Shown here piece after piece: positions 40,960 to 50,053 of a stretch of 64,000 bases of DNA. A model generated the notes under the pieces. It had not been told where the DNA came from. It saw only the letters and a program-made list of their open reading frames with translations, and did not search any database. Location of the stretch: NCBI GenBank assembly GCA_012744475.1, contig JAAYBV010000002.1:1-64000 (forward strand). The letters are read 5' to 3'. Position numbers and translations under genes: made by a program. Every line of letters begins with the position of its first letter. Positions within the stretch are counted from its first letter, which is position 1. The DNA comes from Phycisphaerae bacterium. GTDB taxonomy: Bacteria; Planctomycetota; Phycisphaerae; Sedimentisphaerales; Anaerobacaceae.

Positions 40960-43900
40960 ATGCGGCAATGGCCAGGTTCTCCTCGTATCCCTTGGGATCG
41001 CTGTCTTGCGTTTCCCGTCGGGCTGATCGTATTTCTCCTGCTGTCTTCGGGCTTGGCGCGCGCCGAAGGCGAGCAGTGGGGCATCCGCAAGTATGCCGAG
41101 GAACTGCCTCGCTACCGCGCGCTGGTCCAGCAGCTCGAGACCCAAGGGCGGGACCTGGACGCGCGCCGGCAGCGGTGCGCGCAGGCCATCGACGCCGTCT
41201 GGAGCGACTGGACCGTCGAGGAGCGTCTGGCGGGAGAGAAGGCCTACGAGTCGCGCAAGTGGGGCAACAACGCCCTGGGCGGTGGACGAGCCCTGATGCG
41301 GGACCGCATGGAGCACTGCCGCAACAGTTACAGGGAGGCCCTGGAACAGCCCAACCCCGTGGATCCTGCGGGCGACCAACCGGCCCAGCAGGCCTACCGG
41401 GACCTGCTGTGGGGCGCGCACATCAAATACCTGCGCAGCCGCAATCAGTTCTACGACTACGATGCGCGCTATCAGGAGGACAAGCTTCAGTACCTCAAGG
41501 GCTATATCCCCGGCCTGTTCAATCAGTTCATCGGCTTCGATCTCGGCGAGTTCATCGAGGACACGCTCGACGACGCGGGGTACGTGCTCGCGGCCCACGC
41601 CAACGCATTCTTCGACGAGCTTCTCAAGTGCGGCGTGAAAGAGGTGGTCCACTACGTCAAGCAGTGGGCGGTGTACCGGGGGCAGATCGAGCGGTTGGCC
41701 AAAGAGTGGACCTTCAAGGAGCGGTGGAAGAACCCTCCTCAATGGCACCCTGCCCGGCGAGACCTGTCCGGCGGGCCTCAACCCAGCGAGTTCAACAGCC
41801 TGGGCATCGCCGATTGCATCGAGGACGTGACGCGGGCGATGGTCGTCTGCGCGACCGTCAACGGGCTTCGCAAGAACTTCGTCGATGCGATGGTGGATGA
41901 GGGCGTCGACCCCCTGGTCGCTGAGTTCTGGTGGTCCAAGTACATCCTTCAGGAGGAGAAACCCAGCGCCGACGATCCTCGCGCCGCCAGGGTCCGCGGG
42001 GCCTACGACGTTTTCACATCCAGGCTCGAGACGGCCCTGGAATCCGCGTGGACGAAGGACTTCGGCCTGGAGCAGGCGAAGAAGTCCATGGAGGATGAGC
42101 TGGAGCGGCAAGCGTCGAAGCGCATCTACAACGACGTGATGCAGCAGGTCCGCAAGGAAATGGCCGAGGAGATGCGCAGCCTGGATCCGAGCCGGCGTGA
42201 TGGCGCCCAGGCCATGCGGATCCGCCAGAGGGCCGCCGAAAGGGCCAGGGAGCTGGGCAAGGAGAAGGTCCAGAGCGACGCTCACTTGAAGTTCCTCGAC
42301 GCCCTCGACTGGGGCGCCATGCTCATGCAGCAGGCGGTTTCGTCGGGCACCTACGTCAGTCGGTGGTACGACTTCGACACGATCGGGGCGAGTCTGGTCG
42401 AGGAGTACCACCGCATCGAGAACTGCATGGTCAAGCAGAAGCTGACGCTAAGTGGTCCAGCCATCCTGGCGATCTACCAGATGCCGGAGAAGGAGCTTCA
42501 GCAATTCTTCAGTCGTTGCGACGACATCGAGGCCGATCAGCAGATGCTGTGGGCGCAGCGGTTGCTGCCCCAGATGCAGAGGCACCACAACGCCGCCAAG
42601 GCGGCGGCCGATCAACTGGCGTCCGTCTGCGCCGACGGCCCCGGCCGTTTGCAGATGGCCTCGTCGCTGCTGGCGGAGGCCCGCGCCGAGGCCCAGACAC
42701 TGCTCGATCATATCAGGCAATCCTCGCCGCTCGCCTCCCAGATCGAGCCGGCGGTGGAGACGTTCGAGACCCGGGCCGAAGAGGCCGGCCGTCACGCCGA
42801 GGCGGTGGTCGAGGCCAGGACGCTGGCGGAGGCCGAAGCAGAGAAGGCCTGCTCGGCAGCCCAGGACTACCGAGCCGCCCAGGACGCGACGGCCAAGAAG
42901 ACCCAGCAGGAGCAGTGTGAGCTGGCTGCCAAGAGCGCCGAACAGGCGGTCGCCGATGCGGTGGACGCTTTCAACAAATCGGTGGCTCTCCGCGATGCCG
43001 TGAAGGCCGAGGCCGACACCCTGGGGCAGTTGATGGAGAAGCTGCTGGCTGTCTATGACGGGGCCGATGCCGTGCTGAAGAAGGGCACCGAGATCCGCAA
43101 GCTTGCCGACGAGGCGGCGCGCATGGCGTCCACCGCCGACGCCGCATGGGAACGCCTGAAGAAGGCGCGGATCGATGCCGAAGCCGTTCTGAAGAAAGCC
43201 GATGAAAAGGTCGCGCGGACTCAGAATCCGGAAGCACAGGGGCTCCTGGCGAACATCGTGAGCATGGGTGATGACACCTTTGCGTGGGTGGCGTCCTACG
43301 AGAATTGTCCGGCGATGCTGCGCACGGAGGCCGACAAGCTGACGCGGGAGCTTCAAACGTTCGATCTGACAGAGACGGCGATACGCGAGCAGGTGGCGGG
43401 GCTTCCGGACAAGGGCGATCTGACCGCTCTTGAGAACCGCGCCAAGCAGGCCGTGGCCGACGTCGCTTCGGCGGTGGACGTGGGCGAGGCATTTCTGGAC
43501 GTGGCCGGAGAGGCCGGGCGGGACGCACAGACCTGCCTGAAGCTGCTGATCGGCAGCCGCGAGGGCGGTCCGGCGGAGATCGCCGCCGCAGCCGAGGCCG
43601 CTATCGACGCCTGCCGCTTCGACGAGGCGCGCACGCTCATCGACCGGCTGCTCCAGGGGCCGCAGCGCGACCGTCTCATGCAGAAGCTCACGGAGGCCCA
43701 ACGAACCGAGCAGCGTGTCGACGCTCTGCGAAGCGAGGCCGACAGGCTGGCTCAGGCAGGAGATATCGCCGGCGCCAAGTCGAGATTGCAGGAGGCCGGC
43801 GCTCTGAGCGTCTGTCCCGACAAGAGAAGAGAGATCGAGGCGCAATTGGCTTCTCTCGAAAGCGCCGCTCCGCCGACGGACGCCGCGCAGACCTCCACGG

Positions 43901-45978
43901 CGACCGACAACACAGAGCCCAACGCGGCCGGCCAGCCGGACGAGGGCTTTGCCGACCTCGGAACGCAGCCGGAGGATGGAACGCAGGAGACCTCCTCGAT
44001 CATCACGTTCGATGCACCGGTTGAGACTCCGACGAACACCGCCGGGTTCGACGAGTTGCCCGCCAACTTGCGCGACGACGACTTCGCTGATCGGTCCTTC
44101 GACCAAGCCACCACTGCGCCACCGCAGCGCGACGCGAATGACAACGATTTTGCCGATCTGGGCAACGCCGACTCGCAGACGCCCGCCGAGACGGTCACAT
44201 ACTTCGATCGGCCGTGGATGCCGAGGACCTGGCAAATCGGCGACACGCAGTCGACTCAGGTCAACATCTACGACACCGCCAGTTGCCTGGCAATGGCTGC
44301 CGCTCTGGCCAATTGCACCGAGGGCTCCTCCGACACCGCCATTGCCGACCAGATCCGCGCGGCCATCCGCCACATGCAGGCGGCCAACCAGTATTCGTTC
44401 GCGCCGCACAAGGCCTGGCCCGACTGGGAACAGCGGGCCTACCAGTTCAACGTCTGGGCCAAGCGCGTCACGCAGGAGTCGCAGCGCCAACGAGACATCG
44501 CCCGCCAGCAGTTGCACAGCTACCTCAGCGGTCAGGCCAACGGCATGAAGATGCAACTGGAGACGCTGCTGCAAGGCCAGGCCGGCAGCGCCGAGAACTG
44601 CGATTCGTTGCTGTTCCAGATCGGCTATCATCTGGCCTACGCCGCACAGCTTCAGCTCATCGCCGAAGACGGATTGAGCGCGGGCAAAGACCGGCTTTGG
44701 GCCAATCGAATCCTGTCGCGGGTCGACAACAGCAAGGCGACCGCCGGCCGGCTCATGGGCATGGTGCAACCGTCTGTGAACCGCCGGGGGTGCCCGGACA
44801 TGGGAAAGCTCGTCGATCGTGTGCGGGCCGTGCGCACCGACCAGTCCGGCACGGGTCAGACCCTCCTGGCGATCTGGCAGGACAGTCGGGCTTCGCTCCA
44901 GACCCGCAGCTACGATCCCGACGAACTGGCAGGGGAGTGGGCCTTCTCCGGCCTGAAGTGGAGCCAGTTCGACAGCCCCGAATGGAAGAACGAGATCGAG
45001 CCCAAGCTGGACCAGTGGAACCCCGACACGGTGTACCGCTTCGCCGCCTCGGGCAGCGCGTACACAGGGACATTGCTGAAGAACCCGGGCGGCATCGCCG
45101 GCTGGTTCTCCGCCTGGAGCAACGATCCCCGATACCACGGCCATCTGTTCCAGCCGGGAGTGATCCTGTTCCAAATGGAGAAGGTCGGGTCCAATCACTA
45201 CCGGGGCCAGCGCTTCAAGGCCGGCACGCCCGGCGACAACAACCTGTACCCAGAGCCTTTCGAGATCGTCGTCCAGGGCCGGGTCGCCCGCTACGGCGTC
45301 GGCAATCAGGCGGGGGCTCAGGTCTCCGCCAGAGACGCCTATCTGCTGGTGCGGTACGATCCGCCCGCCGAGGGGTCGGTGGTCGATATCGAAGTGGCCG
45401 GGCGTCACGTCTTCGCCAACCTCGCCCAGGACCGCCCGCGCGGCGCCACGATGGAGCCCCCTTCGATCGGCCGGCCGATCATCGGGGACCAGACTTACAG
45501 TATCTTCTTCCGCAGGCCGTTTCGCTTTCCCGCATTCACGAACAACAATCCCGGTGTGAACTTCATCCTCACCTACCGCGGCAAGGATGAGGTCTTCGCC
45601 AATCACGAGGGAATGTGCCGCAACAACAGTCTGCCTACACTGGCCGGCGAGTCGTTCGTCAGACACGACCACCAGGGTCAATGGTGCGTGAAGACGAACA
45701 CGAACAACGAAGGCTGGCTGAGAATGGCCCTGGTCTGGAGCACCGACGACTGGACCCTGTCGATCTGGGCCGACGACTACGCGACCCATCCGGACACGAT
45801 GTTCCGAGGACAGGCGGCCATGGTCCGCTACGGCTTCGAAATGCTCGACAAGCTCGCGCCGCGCATCCAGACGATTCCGTTGACGGGCGGGGCAGAGGGT
45901 GCACCGCCGCCCATGCAGGAGACCGCGCCCCAGACAGCGCCGGGCGGCATCGATCTGTTGGGCATCGGGACGAATTGA
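40960..45978 (+). CDS. Giant exported coiled-coil protein
   Basis: A 1672-residue protein with an N-terminal signal (CLAFPVGLIVFLLLSSGLARA). From about 40 to 530 it is mostly helical; 540-960 is Ala/Glu/Lys-rich coiled coil (AEAEKACSAAQDYRAAQDAT). An acidic linker (about 960-1075) holds three FAD-x motifs (EGFADLG, DDFADRS, NDFADLG, near 996, 1042 and 1063). A helical block follows, then from about 1320 a beta-rich C-terminus (YRFAASGSAYTGTLLKN; VNFILTYRGKDEVF; WSTDDWTLSIWADDY). I recognise no family. GGAGG 4 nt before the ATG at 40960 fixes the start. It lies 33 nt before the TPR-PDZ lipoprotein, presumably in one operon. Confidence 0.82.
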   Translation: MRQWPGSPRIPWDRCLAFPVGLIVFLLLSSGLARAEGEQWGIRKYAEELPRYRALVQQLETQGRDLDARRQRCAQAIDAVWSDWTVEERLAGEKAYESRKWGNNALGGGRALMRDRMEHCRNSYREALEQPNPVDPAGDQPAQQAYRDLLWGAHIKYLRSRNQFYDYDARYQEDKLQYLKGYIPGLFNQFIGFDLGEFIEDTLDDAGYVLAAHANAFFDELLKCGVKEVVHYVKQWAVYRGQIERLAKEWTFKERWKNPPQWHPARRDLSGGPQPSEFNSLGIADCIEDVTRAMVVCATVNGLRKNFVDAMVDEGVDPLVAEFWWSKYILQEEKPSADDPRAARVRGAYDVFTSRLETALESAWTKDFGLEQAKKSMEDELERQASKRIYNDVMQQVRKEMAEEMRSLDPSRRDGAQAMRIRQRAAERARELGKEKVQSDAHLKFLDALDWGAMLMQQAVSSGTYVSRWYDFDTIGASLVEEYHRIENCMVKQKLTLSGPAILAIYQMPEKELQQFFSRCDDIEADQQMLWAQRLLPQMQRHHNAAKAAADQLASVCADGPGRLQMASSLLAEARAEAQTLLDHIRQSSPLASQIEPAVETFETRAEEAGRHAEAVVEARTLAEAEAEKACSAAQDYRAAQDATAKKTQQEQCELAAKSAEQAVADAVDAFNKSVALRDAVKAEADTLGQLMEKLLAVYDGADAVLKKGTEIRKLADEAARMASTADAAWERLKKARIDAEAVLKKADEKVARTQNPEAQGLLANIVSMGDDTFAWVASYENCPAMLRTEADKLTRELQTFDLTETAIREQVAGLPDKGDLTALENRAKQAVADVASAVDVGEAFLDVAGEAGRDAQTCLKLLIGSREGGPAEIAAAAEAAIDACRFDEARTLIDRLLQGPQRDRLMQKLTEAQRTEQRVDALRSEADRLAQAGDIAGAKSRLQEAGALSVCPDKRREIEAQLASLESAAPPTDAAQTSTATDNTEPNAAGQPDEGFADLGTQPEDGTQETSSIITFDAPVETPTNTAGFDELPANLRDDDFADRSFDQATTAPPQRDANDNDFADLGNADSQTPAETVTYFDRPWMPRTWQIGDTQSTQVNIYDTASCLAMAAALANCTEGSSDTAIADQIRAAIRHMQAANQYSFAPHKAWPDWEQRAYQFNVWAKRVTQESQRQRDIARQQLHSYLSGQANGMKMQLETLLQGQAGSAENCDSLLFQIGYHLAYAAQLQLIAEDGLSAGKDRLWANRILSRVDNSKATAGRLMGMVQPSVNRRGCPDMGKLVDRVRAVRTDQSGTGQTLLAIWQDSRASLQTRSYDPDELAGEWAFSGLKWSQFDSPEWKNEIEPKLDQWNPDTVYRFAASGSAYTGTLLKNPGGIAGWFSAWSNDPRYHGHLFQPGVILFQMEKVGSNHYRGQRFKAGTPGDNNLYPEPFEIVVQGRVARYGVGNQAGAQVSARDAYLLVRYDPPAEGSVVDIEVAGRHVFANLAQDRPRGATMEPPSIGRPIIGDQTYSIFFRRPFRFPAFTNNNPGVNFILTYRGKDEVFANHEGMCRNNSLPTLAGESFVRHDHQGQWCVKTNTNNEGWLRMALVWSTDDWTLSIWADDYATHPDTMFRGQAAMVRYGFEMLDKLAPRIQTIPLTGGAEGAPPPMQETAPQTAPGGIDLLGIGTN

Positions 45979-46011
45979 GACTCACCCTTCGGCTGATGAT
46001 GAGAGGATGCT

Positions 46012-47745
46012 ATGACGAATCGCATGCGAGGAGTATCCGGGAGGACGATCCTCACCGTGGTGTGGATTGCCGGGGCGATTGTGGCCGCGATGGGTGCGGG
46101 GTGCAGCAGTGCGAACGCTCCCAACGGCTACATCATGACCGCCAAGCGTATGATCGAGGTCGAGGGCCGCTATGACGACGCGATCGCCTTTCTGCAGGAA
46201 CGCTCGCAGCGCTCGCCGAAGGCGGCGCCCGTCTGGTACTGGCTCAGCATCGCTTACCAAAGGAAGGGCCAGTACGAGCAGGCGGTCAGCGCGATGGACC
46301 GCGCCTTCGCCAGCGATTCGCCGAAGATGTCCAAGATATGGTATCCCAGCGCCTATGACTATCGCGGCTGGGCCCACTACCACACAGGCAATCTGCCGGC
46401 GGCGCTGGCCGACTTCAACCGCGCGCTGGACATCGCCGACAACCCGTTCATCCGCCAGGAAGTCCTGCGAGGGCGCGGCTGGGTCCGCCTGTTCTCCGGC
46501 CAATATCCGGACGCCATCGCCGACTTCACGCAGACCTTCTCGCTCATCGAAGGCAGCAATCGTACTGCGCTTCTCGATGCCTGGCTTGGACGAGCCTGGT
46601 CTCGGTACATGTCCGCCGAGTATTCCGGCGCGCTGGCGGACCTCGAGCTGGCCTGGCGCGCCTCGGACACCAACAACCACGCGGATCGGACGCGGATTCT
46701 CTGGCTGCGTAGTTGGTCCAAGTACTACCTGGGTGATTTCAACGGCGCCATCGAGGACGCGAATCTGTCACTGGCCCTGAACGTCGACGGACGTCCGATG
46801 GGTCTGGACGATCCCCGGCGCGTCCTTGGGTTTGCCCATCTGGCGCTGGGCCATGACGAAGAGGCGCGGAATGCGATAGAAAAGGCTGTTGCCGAACCGC
46901 GCGGTCTGGCCACCGATCGCGATCTGGGCCTGATCTACCTCGTCCAGGGCCAGCGTGAGAAAGCCTTCTCCTTCTGGGGCGGCGCCGGCTGGTTGGGCGT
47001 GGATATCATGGACTATAAAGAAGGCGACGTCTCCGGCGTGCGGATCGTGCACGTGTTCTCTGCGTCGCCGGCCCAGGCCGCCGGTTTGCTGCGGGGCGAT
47101 GTGGTTTTGGCGATCGATCAGCAGCCGACCCGGAGCGCGGCCGAGCTGACGGGGGCCGTCAAGTTGCGCAGGTCGGGAGAGACGGTTCAAGTGGACATCC
47201 TGCGAAACGCAGCTCGATCCAGTCACGCCGTGACCGTCGCGTCGGCGGAATCGCATATGGCCGCTCTGCCGCTCCTGGCGCCGGTGCTCAAGGTTCGTCC
47301 GATCCCGCCGGCGTTGGCTGGGACGCCCGTCCAGACCGTCGCGGATGCTCCGCCTGTCCCGCAGACCGTGTCGGCTGGTGCAGTCGAAGGGGCCGTCGCT
47401 GAACCGTCTGCGGTCGCCACGCCCACGCTCGTCATCAATGCGATGAGGGTCGAGCCCCAGCCTGTGAAGGGGGGAGAGCCTTTCAACGTGAGCATCGATT
47501 TGCTGGCAGAGGACTCGGCTACGTTGGAGATGGAGCTGGAGCTGACGTTGGTCTGTGCCATCACCCAGGATGGCAAGTCGCTCCTGGAGTCGGCGCCTGA
47601 GAAGCTCACGGTGGTCAATGGCGAGCCCAAGACCACCGTCAAGAAGATGCGAGCCTCCAGGGCGGCAGGCGACTACACGTTCCAGGTCACTCTGACGCGG
47701 GGAGAGCAGACGGCCCGTCAGTCCGTGGGATTTCGTATCGAATAG
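46012..47745 (+). CDS. TPR and PDZ lipoprotein
   Basis: A 577-residue lipoprotein: signal ending VAAMGAGC, with Cys as the lipid site. Residues about 40-320 are TPR-like helical pairs (RYDDAIAFLQER; GQYEQAVSAMDRAF; GNLPAALADFNRAL; GQYPDAIADFTQTF; AEYSGALADLELAW; GDFNGAIEDANLSL). A PDZ domain follows at about 325-401 (WLGVDIMDYKEGDVSGVRIVHVF; SPAQAAGLLRGDVVLAIDQQP), and the C-terminus (465-577) is an Ig-like beta-domain. It has no protease domain, so it is a scaffold or receptor. It probably works with the giant coiled-coil protein encoded just upstream. GAGAGGA precedes the ATG. Confidence 0.84.
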   Translation: MTNRMRGVSGRTILTVVWIAGAIVAAMGAGCSSANAPNGYIMTAKRMIEVEGRYDDAIAFLQERSQRSPKAAPVWYWLSIAYQRKGQYEQAVSAMDRAFASDSPKMSKIWYPSAYDYRGWAHYHTGNLPAALADFNRALDIADNPFIRQEVLRGRGWVRLFSGQYPDAIADFTQTFSLIEGSNRTALLDAWLGRAWSRYMSAEYSGALADLELAWRASDTNNHADRTRILWLRSWSKYYLGDFNGAIEDANLSLALNVDGRPMGLDDPRRVLGFAHLALGHDEEARNAIEKAVAEPRGLATDRDLGLIYLVQGQREKAFSFWGGAGWLGVDIMDYKEGDVSGVRIVHVFSASPAQAAGLLRGDVVLAIDQQPTRSAAELTGAVKLRRSGETVQVDILRNAARSSHAVTVASAESHMAALPLLAPVLKVRPIPPALAGTPVQTVADAPPVPQTVSAGAVEGAVAEPSAVATPTLVINAMRVEPQPVKGGEPFNVSIDLLAEDSATLEMELELTLVCAITQDGKSLLESAPEKLTVVNGEPKTTVKKMRASRAAGDYTFQVTLTRGEQTARQSVGFRIE

Positions 47746-47763
47746 TCCCGGAAACGGCGTGCC

Positions 47764-48927
47764 CTAATACTTCTGGAGCAGGTCGAGCAGCTTGCGGTCG
47801 AGCTTGTGGCCGTGCCAGTCCTCATAGGCGACGTCTTCGCGGCCGGAATCGAGGATGCCGAACTGGCCGCGGAAGTTCCACAACGCATAACCGATCCCGT
47901 TGGTCGTCAGGATGTCGAGCACGTCGGCAAACCAGGCGAGGAAGACGTCGTGCGGCGTCTTGATCCAGCAGCCGCACTCCCCGCAATGCACGCCCACACC
48001 CTTCTTCGCCAGATCGATCCAAGGCTGGTAATACTTCTCCAGCCTGGCGCGGTCCCAATGCTGGCCGCCCATCGTGCCGGGCCAGACCGGCGCCGGCAGA
48101 TTCTCCACATTCGCAAACGCCCACGGCGCCTTGTAGTGCGAGATGTAGCCGGGATTGTAGCCCCGACAGCTCTGGGCGATGTTCAGATCGACCAGCTCGG
48201 GAATCACGTCGTTGCCCACGTTGTTGCCGTCGGCGATCACCAGGTGGTTCGGGTTGGCCGCACGGATCGCCTTGGCCGCCGCTTCCGCCACGCGCCGATA
48301 CACCTCGCCCGGCACCGGCCCGCGCTTGGAGTGCTGGTCGTTCATGTCCTCGCGCATGCTCGGCTCGTTGACCAGATCGAAGCTGATCTTCGACGGCGGG
48401 ATGTCCTTGTAGCGTTTGGCCCAGACGCCCCACTGGAAGCAGAAGGCATCGAGCGCTTCGGAGTCCTTCCACAGGTTGAACGGCTCGTGGAAGCCGGCGT
48501 TGACGCAATAGCCGGGGGCGCGGTGCATGTTCAGGCTCACGTGCAGGCCGTACTTGTGGGCCATCTCCACGAGGCGGTCGATGTACTCCAGGGCGCTTTC
48601 CTTGATCTTGTACATGTCGTCGGGCGTGATGCGCTGCGACGGATCGAAATCGATCCACTGCGGATAGGCCATCGGCACGCGGACGAAATCGAAGCCCCAG
48701 TCGCGCATCCAGCGGAAGTCGTCCTCGGTGGTCCGGTTGTGGCTGTCGGGCCGCATCGGGCGGGGGTTGAAGTAGTCCAGAAGATTGAACCCCCTCCAGC
48801 GGGGGATGGCGGTCTGTGCCGCTTGGGGCTTGTCCGACGCCTTCAGCGGGTGCCCCGCCGCGGCCAGCGTCATGGCTGCGCCCGCCGCTTTCAAGAATTC
48901 CCGACGATGCATGCGCCGTCTGTCCAT
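47764..48927 (-). CDS. GH5-like cellulase-family hydrolase, Tat-exported
   Basis: A 387-residue protein with a twin-arginine signal (RRMHRREFLKAAGAAMTLAAAG), so folded export is likely. The catalytic part is a clan GH-A TIM barrel: RWRGFNLLDYF, FDFVRVPMAYPQW, ISFDLVNEPSM (Glu188, acid/base), and GVGVHCGECGCW (Glu317, nucleophile), then GIGYALWNFRGQFG. GH5 members cut beta-glucans, mannans or related chains; the subfamily cannot be told. The ATG at 48927 has GGAGGCAGGAG upstream; an ATG 15 nt further away is possible. Convergent with the TPR-PDZ gene. Confidence 0.88.
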   Translation of the reverse strand: MDRRRMHRREFLKAAGAAMTLAAAGHPLKASDKPQAAQTAIPRWRGFNLLDYFNPRPMRPDSHNRTTEDDFRWMRDWGFDFVRVPMAYPQWIDFDPSQRITPDDMYKIKESALEYIDRLVEMAHKYGLHVSLNMHRAPGYCVNAGFHEPFNLWKDSEALDAFCFQWGVWAKRYKDIPPSKISFDLVNEPSMREDMNDQHSKRGPVPGEVYRRVAEAAAKAIRAANPNHLVIADGNNVGNDVIPELVDLNIAQSCRGYNPGYISHYKAPWAFANVENLPAPVWPGTMGGQHWDRARLEKYYQPWIDLAKKGVGVHCGECGCWIKTPHDVFLAWFADVLDILTTNGIGYALWNFRGQFGILDSGREDVAYEDWHGHKLDRKLLDLLQKY

Positions 48928-49055
48928 GCTCCTGCCTCCCATGCGAGTGGATACTCGGAATCTGCCTTTTGGTGTCGTCTGAGGATACCGAGCGTACCGG
49001 CTATTCCGGCGTCTGTCAACCTCGCCGAGCCGGACGCAGAAGACCGTGTCATTCG

Positions 49056-49093
49056 GATTTACGATTTACGATTGACGATTTGCGATTTACGAT
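49056..49093. repeat. Short tandem repeat, 7-bp period
   Basis: Five tandem units (GATTTAC, GATTTAC, GATTGAC, GATTTGC, GATTTAC) plus GAT. A/T-rich against a GC-rich background, between the GH5-like gene and ppk2. Confidence 0.85.
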
Positions 49094-49177
49094 GGAAGAG
49101 CCTCCAGCGTACGAGGCCAAATAGTGAATTGTGATTCGTAGATCCAAGCGGTCCCATGTCGCTGTGAAGGGAAGCCC

Positions 49178-50053
49178 GTGAAGACAAAGAAGTCCCAGAA
49201 ACGATCGAAGTCGACCGACGGCGCCGCCCGCAAAGGCCCGGCGGTGCGATTCATCGAGCCGCAGAAGAAGGACCGCCGCAAGATCAGCAAGAAGGTCTAC
49301 AATCGCGAGCTGCGGCGGCTCCAGGTCGAACTGGTCGAGCTTCAGGAGTGGATCAAGCAGAAGGGCCTGCGAGTGGTGGTGCTGTTCGAGGGTCGCGATG
49401 CGGCTGGCAAGGGCGGGGTCATCAAGCGCATCACGGCCGAGCTGAATCCCCGCATCTGCCGGGTCGTGGCGTTGGGCACGCCGACCGAACGGGAGAAATC
49501 GCAGTGGTATTTCCAGCGGTACGTCGCGCATCTGCCGGCGGCCGGCGAGATGGTGCTGTTCGACCGGAGCTGGTACAACCGCGCCGGCGTCGAACGGGTG
49601 ATGGGCTTCTGCACGGAGCAGGAGCACCGCGAGTTTCTCCGGTCGTGTCCCGAGTTCGAGTGCATGCTGATTCGCTCGGGCATTCTCCTGATCAAGTACT
49701 GGTTCTCGGTCTCGGACGAGGAGCAGGAGAAGCGTTTCCAGGACCGGATCAACGACGTGGTCAAGCGATGGAAGCTCAGTCCGATGGACCTGGAGGCGCG
49801 CTCGCGGTGGGTGGAGTACTCCAAGGCCAAGGATGAGATGTTCAAGCACACCGACATCAAGCAGGCACCGTGGTACGTGGTGCCGGCCGACAACAAGCGC
49901 CGGGCGCGTCTGAACTGCATCCACCACCTGCTGAGCATGATCCCGTACCGGGACCTCAAGCCGGAGCCGATCAAGCTTCCGCCGCGTCAGAAAGACAAGG
50001 GCTATGTCCGGCCGCCGATCACCGATCAGACCTTTGTACCGGAGGTGTACTGA
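49178..50053 (+). CDS. ppk2: Polyphosphate kinase 2
   Basis: Cytosolic PPK2-family enzyme that transfers phosphate between polyphosphate and nucleotides. The 291-residue sequence has VVVLFEGRDAAGKGGVIKRIT (Walker A, about 69-83), RVVALGTPTEREKSQWYFQRYV, VLFDRSWYNRAGVERVMGF (lid/Walker B, near 128) and WYVVPADNKRRARLN. Single-domain length indicates class I or II rather than the double-domain class. The start is a GTG preceded by AAGGGAAG. Its stop overlaps the next start by one base (TGATG). Confidence 0.93.
   Translation: MKTKKSQKRSKSTDGAARKGPAVRFIEPQKKDRRKISKKVYNRELRRLQVELVELQEWIKQKGLRVVVLFEGRDAAGKGGVIKRITAELNPRICRVVALGTPTEREKSQWYFQRYVAHLPAAGEMVLFDRSWYNRAGVERVMGFCTEQEHREFLRSCPEFECMLIRSGILLIKYWFSVSDEEQEKRFQDRINDVVKRWKLSPMDLEARSRWVEYSKAKDEMFKHTDIKQAPWYVVPADNKRRARLNCIHHLLSMIPYRDLKPEPIKLPPRQKDKGYVRPPITDQTFVPEVY

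Noticed and set aside
42448-45789. Open frame of more than 1100 codons on the minus strand of the coiled-coil gene
   Set aside because: It is a shadow of the GC-rich plus-strand gene; the translation is rich in Arg/Gly/Leu/Val without motifs, and the plus frame has signal peptide, promoter and ribosome binding site.
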